A stretch of 64,000 nt of DNA. Origin: Streptomyces sp. AC555_RSS877 (GTDB taxonomy: Bacteria > Actinomycetota > Actinomycetes > Streptomycetales > Streptomycetaceae). A model generated the notes under the pieces. It was not told where the DNA came from. It saw only the letters and a program-made list of their open reading frames with translations, and made no database searches. The stretch covers positions 240,759 to 304,758 of the forward strand of contig NZ_JAGMUK010000015.1 of NCBI RefSeq assembly GCF_019049245.1, given 5' to 3'. Positions 1-8,209 of the stretch are shown piece by piece; the stretch's first letter is position 1, and every line of letters begins with the position of its first letter. The position numbers and the translations under genes were made by a program.

Positions 1-723
1 CTCCGGCTCCGGGCCGATCACGTCCGCGGACCGCACCTCGACCTCCGGGTGCGCGGCCGCCCAGCCCTCCGTCTGCTGCCGCACCCGGTCGGGCAGGATG
101 CCGGTGAAGAGGAAGTAGGGCAGGACGACGATCCGCCGCGCCCCCAGCTTCACGCACCGGTCGAGCCCGCTGGGCACGTCCGGCGCCGCCAGGGACACGA
201 ACGCCGTCTCCACGCCCGCGTATCCGCGCCCCTCCCACAGCAGCCGGGCCGCCTTGAGCACCTCGGCGTTCGCGTCCGGGTCCGTCGAGCCCCGCCCGAC
301 CAGCAGCACGGTCACGTCGGCCCGGTCCTCGGGCCTGCGTGCCGAAGCGCCGAGCGCCTGGTCCAGCCGCCGCTCCAGGACGGACAGCAGCGCGGGGTGC
401 GGGCCGAGCGGACGACCGTACGTGTACGTGATCCCGGGGTGCCGTTCCTTCTCGCGGGCCAGGGCGGCCGGGATGTCGCCCTTGGCGTGGCCGGCGGACA
501 CCAGCATCAGGGGTACGGCGGCGAACCGTCGTACACCCCGCTCCACCAGCTCGGTGACCGCGTCCCCGAGCGGCGGCGGGGACAGCTCGATGAAGCCGCC
601 CGCGACGGGCAGTTCGGGGTGGCGGTCGCCCAGCTCCCGGACGAAGTCGCGGAACGCCTCGGCTCCCGCTTCGTCCCGGGTGCCATGACCGGCGATGAGC
701 AGGGCGGGCGGCTGGGTGGTCAC
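1..723 (-). CDS. CbiX/sirohydrochlorin chelatase family protein (3' end outside window)
   Basis: 241 residues are visible before the window edge; the C-terminus is missing. CbiX enzymes insert metal (cobalt or iron) into sirohydrochlorin, an early tetrapyrrole of the B12 pathway. The protein shows the two-half CbiX architecture. The first half has the motif AGHGTRDEAG (His13) and SAGHAKGDIP (His79), the pair of histidines expected at the metal site. The second half has LVGRGSTDPDAN followed by VLPYFLFTGIL. The start is GTG at 723-721, which overlaps the stop of the precorrin-8X methylmutase gene as GTGA, so the two are probably translationally coupled. The family is clear. Which metal it uses, and whether it also serves siroheme or cytochrome pathways, cannot be read from the sequence. 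Confidence 0.88.
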   Translation of the reverse strand, partial: MTTQPPALLIAGHGTRDEAGAEAFRDFVRELGDRHPELPVAGGFIELSPPPLGDAVTELVERGVRRFAAVPLMLVSAGHAKGDIPAALAREKERHPGITYTYGRPLGPHPALLSVLERRLDQALGASARRPEDRADVTVLLVGRGSTDPDANAEVLKAARLLWEGRGYAGVETAFVSLAAPDVPSGLDRCVKLGARRIVVLPYFLFTGILPDRVRQQTEGWAAAHPEVEVRSADVIGPEPE

Positions 724-1331
724 GATTTCTCCTCGGCATGTGCATCTGAGTGGGAAGTGCGGTGGTACAGAAGGGCGTTGAGGGCGGCCGCGGCCACCGC
801 CGAGCCGCCCTTCTCGGACACGTTGCTCACGGCGGGCAGCCCGCTTTCGCGCAACGCGGCCTTGGACTCGGCCGCGCCGACGAAACCGACGGGCAGACCG
901 ATGACGAGCGCGGGGGAGGCGTCCAGGGTCAGCAGTTCCTCCAGGGCGGTCGGCGCGTTGCCGATCACCCAGATGGCGCCGGGCCCGACCTGCTCGTGGG
1001 CGAGCCGGATGGCGTGCGCGGAGCGGGTCAGCTCCGGACCGGCCACGGCGTCCCTGAGCCGGCAGACGGTCTCCCGCCGGGTGATCCCGGCCGCGACCAT
1101 CTCCACGTCCACGACGACGGGCGCCCCGGCGTGCAGGGCGGCGTGCGCCTTCTCCAACTCGCCCTCGTCCATGACGAGGTCGGACGCGTACTCCAGGTCG
1201 GCCGCGGAGTGGATGACCCGCTCCACCACGGCCCGGGTCAGCGGCGGGAAGTGGGAGGTGTCCAGGCGGGCGCGCAGCCGCCGGAAGGACTCCTGCTCGA
1301 TCGGATGGATCACACGATCCACACGGTTCAC
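720..1331 (-). CDS. cobH: Precorrin-8X methylmutase
   Basis: 203 aa, the usual length for CobH/CbiC. It moves the methyl group from C-11 to C-12 of precorrin-8X, giving hydrogenobyrinic acid, in the cytoplasm. The family motif ERVIHSAADLEYA is near residues 37-49; His41 corresponds to the catalytic histidine known in CobH. A glycine-rich segment (VIGLPVGFVGAAESK) and PAVSNVSEKGGS near the C-terminus are also typical. The GTG start (1331-1329) overlaps the stop of the cbiG-cobJ gene as GTGA, and its own stop overlaps the next start in the same way, placing it in a tightly coupled B12 operon. Confidence 0.96.
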   Translation of the reverse strand: MNRVDRVIHPIEQESFRRLRARLDTSHFPPLTRAVVERVIHSAADLEYASDLVMDEGELEKAHAALHAGAPVVVDVEMVAAGITRRETVCRLRDAVAGPELTRSAHAIRLAHEQVGPGAIWVIGNAPTALEELLTLDASPALVIGLPVGFVGAAESKAALRESGLPAVSNVSEKGGSAVAAAALNALLYHRTSHSDAHAEEKS

Positions 1332-3031
1332 TTGGGCTCCTCCTGCGGGCTCTCCTGCCAGCGGTAACCGCGCGGCGTCACCATGCGCCCCGCGATGTCC
1401 CGGGTCGCCGTGTTGCCCACGGTCACGACGGTCATCATGTCGACCGTCGCCGGGTCCAGGGCGGCCAGTGTCGTCAGCCGGCTCGACCCGTCCGGCCGCG
1501 ACGCGTTGCGTACGACACCGACCGGTGTTCGCGGCTCCCGGTGCTCGGCGAGGATGGCGAGGGCCTTCGGCAGCTGCCAGTCCCGGCCCCGACTGCGCGG
1601 GTTGTAGAAGGTCACGACGATGTCCGCCTCGGCCGCCGCCCGCACCCGCCGCTCGATGACCTCCCAGGGGGTGTGGAGGTCGGAGAGGCTGATGGACACG
1701 TGGTCGTGGCCCAGCGGCGCACCGAGGATGGCGGCCGCGGCGAGCGCCGCGGTGACACCGGGCACACCGGTCACCTCGATGTCGTCGGACGCCTCGGCGA
1801 GCGCGGGGGAGGCCATGGCGTACACGCCGGCGTCCCCGCTGCCGATCAGTGCGACGGCCTGTCCCTTCCGCGCCTCGGCCACGGCCGTCCGGGCCCGCTC
1901 CTCCTCGGCCCCGAGCCCCGACTCCAGGATCCGGGTGCCCGGCCGCAGCAGGTCGCGGATCTGGTCGACGTACTGGTCGAGACCGACGAGCACGGAAGCG
2001 CGCCGCAGCTCCGCCTCGGCGCGGGGCGTGAGCAGGTCCCGGGCGCCGGGACCGAGCCCGACGACCGCGAGCCGGCCGCGCGCGGGCCGCCGTACGACGG
2101 CACAGGTCGCCATGGCGGGCTGCCCGTCCGCGCGGTCCGACTTCCGCTTGGGGACGAGCAGTTCGCCCCCGCCGACGAGTGCGGCGGCCTCGGCCACGGA
2201 CGGAGTGCCGACGGCCGCGAGGGGCGCCCCGGACGGGTTGGGCACGTCCACGGAGGCCAACTTCTCCGCCGAGTGGGTCACCAGTGGCACGCCCAGCCGC
2301 TCGGCGGCCTCCACGATCCCCGGTTCCCCGGCCTTGGCGTCGACGGTGGCGAGTTCGGCGATGCTCCGAGCGGACAGTCCCGCATCCCGCAGCGCCGCCT
2401 CGACCAGCCCGAGCACCTCGTCGGCCGGGGCGCCCCTGGACGCCCCGACGCCCACGACGAGGGACGGGGGCCGCAGGACGACCTCGCGCTCGGCGGGCTC
2501 GGCGAGGCGGTCCGTCAGCCTGATCGCGTACGAGCCCGCCGAGGCGACCGGGAGCGGCGGAAGAGGCCAGGCGAAGTCCGCCTCCAGGGCCACCGGCTCA
2601 CCGTCGAGCAGGGCGCGCGAGACGGCGGCGACATCGCCCTCCACCGGGAAGCCGAGCGTGTCGAGGCCGGGCACCCCCACCGCGTCCGTCGCCGTCGTCA
2701 CCACGGGCTGTGCCGCCAGCAGCCCGCCGACCTCGCGGGCCAGTTCATTGGCGCCGCCGCCGTGCCCGCCGACCAGCGACACGGCGAACCGGCCGCCCTC
2801 GTCGACGCACACCACACCCGGGTCGGACGCCTTGTCGCCGAGCAGTGGCGCGACCAGCCGTACGACCGCTCCCGTCGCCAGGAAACACACGAGCTGGTCG
2901 CACTGCGCGAACGCGGCACGTACGGCGTCCCCGACGGGACCCTCGTACACGCGCGTGCGGTCCGGCCACGCCGCGGCCAGCCGGTCCCGCGCAGCCGCCC
3001 CCGCCGCGGTGGCGGAAATGAGGCCGATCAC
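1328..3031 (-). CDS. cobJ: CbiG-CobJ fusion: cobalamin biosynthesis protein / precorrin-3B C17-methyltransferase
   Basis: 567 aa with two recognisable parts. Residues 1 to about 310 resemble CbiG (lactone-opening protein of corrin ring contraction), including LVCFLATGAVVRL and SLVGGHGGGANELA. From about residue 317 the SAM-dependent methylase starts with the glycine-rich loop RLAVVGLGPGARDLLTP and continues with VALIGSGDAGVYAMASP and VTFYNPRSRGRDWQL, as in CobJ/CbiH. The two steps are adjacent in ring contraction, so the fusion makes pathway sense. Such fusions are known in actinobacteria. The start is GTG (3031-3029), overlapping the cobL stop as GTGA. CbiG is classically tied to the cobalt-early route, while several neighbours (cobN, cobO/cobB order) are of the cobalt-late type. 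Confidence 0.94.
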   Translation of the reverse strand: MIGLISATAAGAAARDRLAAAWPDRTRVYEGPVGDAVRAAFAQCDQLVCFLATGAVVRLVAPLLGDKASDPGVVCVDEGGRFAVSLVGGHGGGANELAREVGGLLAAQPVVTTATDAVGVPGLDTLGFPVEGDVAAVSRALLDGEPVALEADFAWPLPPLPVASAGSYAIRLTDRLAEPAEREVVLRPPSLVVGVGASRGAPADEVLGLVEAALRDAGLSARSIAELATVDAKAGEPGIVEAAERLGVPLVTHSAEKLASVDVPNPSGAPLAAVGTPSVAEAAALVGGGELLVPKRKSDRADGQPAMATCAVVRRPARGRLAVVGLGPGARDLLTPRAEAELRRASVLVGLDQYVDQIRDLLRPGTRILESGLGAEEERARTAVAEARKGQAVALIGSGDAGVYAMASPALAEASDDIEVTGVPGVTAALAAAAILGAPLGHDHVSISLSDLHTPWEVIERRVRAAAEADIVVTFYNPRSRGRDWQLPKALAILAEHREPRTPVGVVRNASRPDGSSRLTTLAALDPATVDMMTVVTVGNTATRDIAGRMVTPRGYRWQESPQEEPK

Positions 3032-4275
3032 TGAGCGACTCCTTCTCTTTCAGGTTCTCTTTCAGGCGCGTGAGGCCGGACGCCCCACAGCAGGAAAACG
3101 GGGTTGGTCGCGGCGAGCCGGGTCACGTCCCCCGGGAGCGGCGCGAGCCGGGACGACTGCAGGAGCACCCCGTCGCAGTCGAACCCGGCGCCGGTGAGCG
3201 CCGCGCGGACGGCCGGTACCCGGTCCAGCGCCGCCATGGCGACGACGACCGTCCGCCGCGCCCGCCGCGCGCACGCCGTGACGACGGCGGGCAGTTCGCG
3301 CCCCCCGCCGCCCACGAACACGGCGTCGGGATCGTCGAGGTCGGACAGCACGGTCGGCGCCGCCCCGTGCACGACGCGTACGTCGACCCCGTGCGCGGCG
3401 GCGTTCGCGCGGATCCGCTCGACACCGTCCAGGGTCTTCTCGACCGCCGTGACGGCGGCGCCGAACCGCGCGCACTCCACGGCCACGGAGCCGGAGCCCG
3501 CGCCGATGTCCCACACCAGGTCACCGAGGCGCGGACCGAGCCGGGCCAACGCCAGCGCCCGCACCTCGAACTTGGTGATCATGGAGTCCCGGTGGGTGAA
3601 CTCGTCCTCCTGCAACGCCCATGCGGCGGGCCCGGCGGGCGGTCCGGCGACCGTGCGCACGGGACCGAGGGCCCGCGACTCGTCCAGGCACAGCACCACG
3701 TTCACCGCGTCGCCCCAGTCGCGGGCGGCGGCCTCGGCCGGCGTCACCCGCTCCAGGCGCTCCCGCGCGGAGCCCAGCGCGGAGGCGACGACCAGGACCC
3801 GCGCGTCGGCCCTGAGCGCGGCGCCCAGTTCGGCGGGCCCGGCCCCCGGCCCGGTCAGCACGGCGACCTTCGGCCGCGCCCGGCACACGTTGACGGCCGT
3901 ACGCAGATCACGCCCGTGCGCACTGACCACCACCGCGTCGTCCCACGGCAGCCCGGCCCGCGCGAAGGCGGCGGCCACCGACGAGACCCCCGGCCGGACA
4001 TCGAGCGCCCGCGCCCCGAACCGTTCGGCCAGCACCCGCACGATCCCGAAGAACCCGGGATCCCCGGAGGCCAGCACGACGACGGGGTTTTGCTTCTCCA
4101 GGTGCCGCTCGATGACGTCCAGCGCGGGCGGCAGCGCACCGAGCACGACCTGCTCGGCGTCCGCCGGGACCGGCGCGGCGGCCAGATGGCGGCGGCCGCC
4201 GACGACGAGCCGCGCCCCGGCCAGTACCTCGGCCGGAACCGGCGCCCCCGTCCCCGTACCGACCACCGTGATCAC
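3028..4275 (-). CDS. cobL: Precorrin-6Y C5,15-methyltransferase (decarboxylating)
   Basis: 415 aa. CobL methylates C-5 and C-15 of precorrin-6Y and removes the acetate carboxylate of ring C. The N-terminal half (about 1-205) is a CbiE-type methylase with VITVVGTGTGAPVPAE and VLASGDPGFFGIVRVL. The C-terminal half (about 215-395) is a CbiT-type Rossmann methyltransferase with the SAM loop DIGAGSGSVAVECAR. A longer in-frame reading exists up to position 4815, but it would run through the antisense of cobM; the GTG at 4275-4273, giving a GTGA overlap with the cobM stop and beginning right at the first beta strand, is the sensible start. Confidence 0.95.
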   Translation of the reverse strand: MITVVGTGTGAPVPAEVLAGARLVVGGRRHLAAAPVPADAEQVVLGALPPALDVIERHLEKQNPVVVLASGDPGFFGIVRVLAERFGARALDVRPGVSSVAAAFARAGLPWDDAVVVSAHGRDLRTAVNVCRARPKVAVLTGPGAGPAELGAALRADARVLVVASALGSARERLERVTPAEAAARDWGDAVNVVLCLDESRALGPVRTVAGPPAGPAAWALQEDEFTHRDSMITKFEVRALALARLGPRLGDLVWDIGAGSGSVAVECARFGAAVTAVEKTLDGVERIRANAAAHGVDVRVVHGAAPTVLSDLDDPDAVFVGGGGRELPAVVTACARRARRTVVVAMAALDRVPAVRAALTGAGFDCDGVLLQSSRLAPLPGDVTRLAATNPVFLLWGVRPHAPEREPEREGVAQ

Positions 4276-5090
4276 GTGCTCGCACCCCGTGAGCGCAGGG
4301 CCCTGCGGGCCTCCGGGTCGGCCTTGCGGTACCCGTGGAAGTGACCGGGGTGGTAGAGGTGCGAGCGCGTGCCCTCGGCGTCGAGCGCCGGGCCGACCAG
4401 GAAGAGGGTGTGCTTCCAGAGCTTGTGCTCCTTGACCGTCTCCTCCAGCGTCTCGATCGTGCACCGCACGATCAGCTCCTCCGGCCAGGTCGCCTGGTAC
4501 GCCACCACGACCGGCGTACCGGTCGGGTAGCCGCCCTCCAGCAGCTCCCGCACGAGCTGCCCGCTGCGGGCAGCCGACAGGAAGATCGCCATGGTCGTGC
4601 CGTGCTTGGCGAACTCCCGCACCTCCTCCCCGGGCGGCATCGGCGTCTTGCCGCCACCGAGCCGGGTGAGGACGACGGACTGCGCGACCTCCGGGATGGT
4701 CAGCTCGCGCTGGGCGAGCGCGGCGACGGCGGAGAACGCGGAGACCCCCGGGATCACCTCGGTGCCGATGCCGATCCGGGCACACCGGTCCAGCTGCTCC
4801 TGCGTACCGCCCCACAGGGCCGGGTCGCCGGAGTGGATACGGGCCACGCGCAGGCCCTCCGCCAGCGCCCGCTCGTACACGGCCATGACGTCCTCCAGGG
4901 ACATCGTCGCCGAGTCGAGGATCTCCGCGCCCTCGCGCGCGTGCTGGAGGACCTCCTCCTGAACCAGGCTGGCCGCCCAGATCACGATGTCGGCCTCGGC
5001 GATGGCGCGCGCGGCACGGAACGTCAGCAGATCGGCGGCGCCGGGGCCGGCACCGACGAAGGTCACCTTGCCGGTGGGGGCATCGGCCAT
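4272..5090 (-). CDS. cobM: Precorrin-4 C11-methyltransferase
   Basis: 272 aa, normal for CobM/CbiF. It transfers a methyl group from SAM to C-11 of precorrin-4. Motifs: KVTFVGAGPGAADLLTFRA at the N-terminus, RIHSGDPALWGGTQEQ, EVIPGVSAFSAVAALAQRELTIPEV and TMAIFLSAARSGQLV. The ATG at 5090-5088 is chosen because the family begins here and a GAGAGGA Shine-Dalgarno-like sequence lies about 10 bases upstream. The frame stays open upstream to 5282, but that stretch encodes only Ser/Arg/Pro-rich repeats from a 21-bp tandem repeat. This is the first gene of the cobM-cobL-cobJ-cobH-cbiX block and is divergent from the ZIP transporter gene. Confidence 0.95.
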   Translation of the reverse strand: MADAPTGKVTFVGAGPGAADLLTFRAARAIAEADIVIWAASLVQEEVLQHAREGAEILDSATMSLEDVMAVYERALAEGLRVARIHSGDPALWGGTQEQLDRCARIGIGTEVIPGVSAFSAVAALAQRELTIPEVAQSVVLTRLGGGKTPMPPGEEVREFAKHGTTMAIFLSAARSGQLVRELLEGGYPTGTPVVVAYQATWPEELIVRCTIETLEETVKEHKLWKHTLFLVGPALDAEGTRSHLYHPGHFHGYRKADPEARRALRSRGAST

Positions 5091-5141
5091 GGGAAACGGT
5101 CCTCTCTTCAAGGTCTTACGCGTACTGCGGGCGCCGGATGC

Positions 5142-5267
5142 GCGTGACCGGGGCTTGAACGTGCGGGACGGGGGCTTGGACGTGCGTGACGGGGGTCTGG
5201 ACGTGCGTGACGGGGGCCTGGACGTGCGTGACGGGGGTCTGGACGTGCGTGACGGGTGCTTGATCGG
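5142..5267. repeat. Six-copy 21-bp tandem repeat between cobM and ZIP gene
   Basis: Six head-to-tail copies of a 21-base unit start at 5142, 5163, 5184, 5205, 5226 and 5247. The core is GCGTGACGGGGG followed by a variable T/C pair, then CTGGACGT. Copies 3, 4 and 5 are nearly identical; 1, 2 and 6 are more diverged. Because 21 is a multiple of three, the array is stop-free in the frames of both flanking genes. It fills most of the 190-bp divergent intergenic region, so it must lie in the 5' leader or promoter of one or both genes. Function unknown. Confidence 0.9.
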
Positions 5268-5280
5268 ATACGAAGGGCAC

Positions 5281-6009
5281 ATGGCGGTCTTCGTCGCGCT
5301 CGGCGCGTTCCTGATGACGCTGGCCGGCGGCTGGACGGCACTGCGCGTGACCGACCGCCGTCATCTCGTACTGGGCCTGGCCGGCGGCCTGATGCTGGGC
5401 GTGGTCGGCCTGGACCTGCTGCCGGAGGCGCTGGACGCGGCCGGCACCGAGGTGTTCGGCGTACCCGCGGCCCTGCTCCTGTTCGTGGCCGGGTTCCTGA
5501 TCGCCCATCTGGTGGAACGTCTGCTGGCCGTACGGCAGGCCGCCCACGGCGCCGGGGAACACGACGGCCGCACCCCGGAGGTGGGCCTGACGGCCGCGGC
5601 CGCGATGGTCGGCCACAGCGCCATGGACGGCGTGGCGATCGGCGCGGCCTTCCAGGTGGGCGGCGGCATGGGCACGGCTGTCGCGCTGGCCGTCGTCGCC
5701 CACGACTTCGCGGACGGCTTCAACACGTACACGATCACGAGCCTGTACGGGAACGCCCGCCGCAGAGCCCTCGCCATGCTGTTCGCGGACGCCGCCGCCC
5801 CCGTCCTGGGCGCGGCCTCGACGCTCCTGTTCACCATCCCGGAGCCCCTGCTCGGCGGCTATCTCGGCTTCTTCGGCGGCGCGCTCCTCTATCTCGCGGC
5901 GGCCGAGATCCTGCCCGAGGCACACCACGAGCACCCCGCCCGCTCGACCGTGCTGTGCACGATCGCGGGCGCGGCGTTCATCTGGCTGGTGGTGGGTATC
6001 GCCGAGTGA
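5281..6009 (+). CDS. ZIP family divalent metal transporter
   Basis: 242 aa with about seven to eight hydrophobic segments and a His-rich loop (EHDGRTPEVG) in the middle. ZIP proteins import Zn2+, Fe2+ or other divalent cations. The paired membrane motifs VGHSAMDGVAIGAAF and VVAHDFADGFNTY match ZIP helices IV and V, where His and Asp side chains form the metal pathway. The ATG at 5281 follows a GAAGGG ribosome site. The gene interrupts the B12 cluster, running opposite to cobI and cobM, so a role in cobalt or zinc supply for B12 is an attractive guess. The sequence does not settle the substrate. It converges on cobI with a 26-bp gap. Confidence 0.9.
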   Translation: MAVFVALGAFLMTLAGGWTALRVTDRRHLVLGLAGGLMLGVVGLDLLPEALDAAGTEVFGVPAALLLFVAGFLIAHLVERLLAVRQAAHGAGEHDGRTPEVGLTAAAAMVGHSAMDGVAIGAAFQVGGGMGTAVALAVVAHDFADGFNTYTITSLYGNARRRALAMLFADAAAPVLGAASTLLFTIPEPLLGGYLGFFGGALLYLAAAEILPEAHHEHPARSTVLCTIAGAAFIWLVVGIAE

Positions 6010-6035
6010 TGGGCGTGGTGATTTCCGGAGGGGCG

Positions 6036-6767
6036 TCACAGCTTGCCGCCCCGCCCGCCCTCGCGCGGCGCCGGCGCGATGAGAGTCGAGAGGTAGGGCA
6101 GCGGCTCCCCGTCCAGCTCGGCGGCCGGCCGGATGGACTCCTCCGGCAGCCCGAGCGCCGAACCCCACACCGCGTCACCGATCCGCCCGGTCTCCCGCAG
6201 CGCCTCGGCCACCTCCTGTGCCTGCCGCCCGAACTTGTAGGCGACGACGGTTCCGGGCCCGTTCAACGCGTCCTTGAGCACGGCGGACCCGGCGGTGACC
6301 GGCACCAGCGTCAGCGGCTCGGTCCCCTCCGTCAGCACCGCCCCCGACCTCGCCGCCAGGTCCTGCATCGCGGTGATCCCGGGCACGGTCTCCACGACGA
6401 CGCCGGGCACCAGCTCGCCGATGGTCTGCGCGAGATAGGTGAAGGTGGAGTACACGTTGGGGTCGCCGATGGTCGCGAAGGCGACGGAGCCGTGCGCTTC
6501 GAGCAGCCGGGCGACCCGCTCCCCGGCGGCGTCCCAGGCGGCCTCCCGCCGCGCCCGGTCGGTCCGCTCGTTCAGCGCGAACACGACCCGCACGACCTTG
6601 TCCCCGGGCACGTAGTGCAGCACGGTCGCTTCGGCCCGCCCCCGCTCACCCGTGTCCATCACGGGTACGACGACGACCTCGGCGGCCCGCAGAGCGTTGA
6701 CGCCCTTGACGGTCACCAGTTCCGGATCCCCGGGCCCGACCCCGACTCCGATCAGCCTGCTGCTCAT
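6036..6767 (-). CDS. cobI: Precorrin-2 C20-methyltransferase
   Basis: 243 aa, typical of CobI/CbiL. It methylates C-20 of precorrin-2, the first committed step of corrin synthesis. Motifs: RLIGVGVGPGDPELVTVKG at the N-terminus, VAFATIGDPNVYSTFTYL, VETVPGITAMQDLAARSG and TVVAYKFGRQAQEV. The ATG at 6767-6765 overlaps the cobB stop as ATGA and is preferred over an in-frame start 12 bases upstream. It is the last gene of the block cobD-cobQ-cobN-chelatase-cobO-cobB-cobI. Confidence 0.95.
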   Translation of the reverse strand: MSSRLIGVGVGPGDPELVTVKGVNALRAAEVVVVPVMDTGERGRAEATVLHYVPGDKVVRVVFALNERTDRARREAAWDAAGERVARLLEAHGSVAFATIGDPNVYSTFTYLAQTIGELVPGVVVETVPGITAMQDLAARSGAVLTEGTEPLTLVPVTAGSAVLKDALNGPGTVVAYKFGRQAQEVAEALRETGRIGDAVWGSALGLPEESIRPAAELDGEPLPYLSTLIAPAPREGGRGGKL

Positions 6768-8209
6768 GACGTCCGGCACCTCTCCACGAACCGACGGGCC
6801 ACACCGGGCTCGGACGCCCAGTGCGTGTGCAGATAACTCGCGTGCACACCGCGCTCCACAAAACCTTCGACCCGCCGCTCCGGACTCCGCACCCCCCAGG
6901 CGGGAGCGGTCCCCGCCCCCGGCTCGACGACCGTCCGGTGAAACTCGTGCCCCCGCATCCGCGTCCCCGCGACGGCGAGCACACTGTCACTCACGGCCAC
7001 CGCGTCCCGGTAGCCCAGGGTGAGCCGCTCGCCCATCCGCGCGTCGGCATCGAGCACCCCGCACATGGGCTGCCCGTCCAGCTCACGGCACAGGTACAGC
7101 AGCCCGGCACACTCGGCGGCGAACGGAGCACCACTCCCCGCGAGGGCGGCAACGGCTTTGCGCAGAGGTTCGTTGGCGGACAGCTCGGAGGCGTACACCT
7201 CGGGAAACCCACCGCCGATGACCAACCCGCGCGTACCGTCGGGTAGTTGTTCGTCTCGCAGAGGGTCAAAGGTGACCACCTCGGCACCTGCCGCGGTGAG
7301 CAGCTCGGCGTGCTCGGCATAGGAGAAGGTGAAGGCGGGCCCCCCGGCCAGGGCGACACGCGTCAGCCCGTCCGGCGTCTGCGGACGAGACCCTTCGGGC
7401 CGAAAGCGGGGGTCTGGGGGCGCAGCCCCCAGGGACGGGACGGGAAGGGGCGGCGGGGGCGAAGAAGCCAGAGCCTCAGCCGCATCCCACCCCGCACAGG
7501 ACAACGCCCCGGCCCCCCGCGCCAGCGCAACCAACCCCTCCAGGTCACACCCGGCCCGCACCTGCTCCGCCATCGCCGCAACAGCCTCCACGGCCTGAGC
7601 GCGCCGCTCGGCAACGGGCACCAGCCCCAGATGCCGCGACGGCGTCGACACCTGAGCCACCCGCCGCAGCACCCCCAGCACCGGCACCCCGGCCGAGTCC
7701 AACGCCTCCCGCAACAACGCCTCGTGCCGATCCGACCCGACCTTGTTGAGGATCACGCCCCCGACCCGCACCTCCGGATCCCACGACGCGAACCCGTGCA
7801 CCAGCGCCGCCACCGACCGCGACTGCGACGAGGCGTCGACGACCAGCACCACCGGCGCCCGCAGCGACTTCGCCACATGGGCGGTGGAGGCGAGTTCACC
7901 TTCCCCGGCGGCCCCGTCGTACAGCCCCATGACACCCTCGACGACGGCGATGTCACACCCGCTCGCCCCACGCAGGAACAGCGGCCCGATCAGCTCGGGC
8001 CCGCACAGATACGCGTCGAGATTCCGCCCCACCCGCCCGGTGGCGAGCGCGTGGTACCCGGGGTCGATGTAGTCCGGGCCCACCTTGTGCGGGGACACGG
8101 CAAGCCCCCGCGCGGCGAGCGCGGCCATCAGCCCCGTGGCAACGGTGGTCTTGCCGCTGCCCGAGGAGGGCGCGGCGATGACCAGCCGAGGGACGGAAGA
8201 CGTCACCAC
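6764..8209 (-). CDS. cobB: Cobyrinate / hydrogenobyrinate a,c-diamide synthase
   Basis: 481 aa. CobB amidates the a and c side chains using glutamine and ATP. The N-terminal synthetase domain has the P-loop APSSGSGKTTV (about 13-23) and VGPDYIDPGYHALAT. The C-terminal glutamine amidotransferase domain has FAAECAGLLYLCREL, with the nucleophile Cys in AEC, and a late His (HTHWAS). The joining linker (about residues 245-280) is unusual: Pro-rich and encoded by a GC-rich palindromic repeat (see the repeat entry at 7385-7455). Two adjacent GTG codons can start the protein. The one at 8209 has a GAGGGG ribosome site 6 bases upstream; the one at 8206 gives a GTGA overlap with the cobO stop. Confidence 0.94.
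   Translation of the reverse strand: MVTSSVPRLVIAAPSSGSGKTTVATGLMAALAARGLAVSPHKVGPDYIDPGYHALATGRVGRNLDAYLCGPELIGPLFLRGASGCDIAVVEGVMGLYDGAAGEGELASTAHVAKSLRAPVVLVVDASSQSRSVAALVHGFASWDPEVRVGGVILNKVGSDRHEALLREALDSAGVPVLGVLRRVAQVSTPSRHLGLVPVAERRAQAVEAVAAMAEQVRAGCDLEGLVALARGAGALSCAGWDAAEALASSPPPPLPVPSLGAAPPDPRFRPEGSRPQTPDGLTRVALAGGPAFTFSYAEHAELLTAAGAEVVTFDPLRDEQLPDGTRGLVIGGGFPEVYASELSANEPLRKAVAALAGSGAPFAAECAGLLYLCRELDGQPMCGVLDADARMGERLTLGYRDAVAVSDSVLAVAGTRMRGHEFHRTVVEPGAGTAPAWGVRSPERRVEGFVERGVHASYLHTHWASEPGVARRFVERCRTS
7385..7455. repeat. Streptomycete GC-rich palindromic element read in frame within cobB
   Basis: The core is a perfect 8-bp inverted repeat, CTGGGGGC (7414-7421), GCA loop, GCCCCCAG (7425-7432), flanked by AAAGCGGGGGT on one side and GGACGGGACGGGAAGGGGCG on the other. 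From general knowledge this composite is a very common dispersed intergenic sequence in Streptomyces. Here it falls inside cobB and is translated as part of the interdomain linker (LGAAPPDPRFRPEG), keeping the frame. No copy elsewhere in this window was found by eye. Confidence 0.7.

Noticed and set aside
4276..4815. N-terminal extension of CobL
   Set aside because: It would overlap cobM entirely and encodes Arg/Gly-rich sequence. The GTG at 4275 overlaps the cobM stop and starts the CbiE fold exactly.
5091..5280. Second cobalamin riboswitch before cobM
   Set aside because: No GCCACTG box or B12-type aptamer hairpin was found on either strand; only the 21-bp repeats are present.
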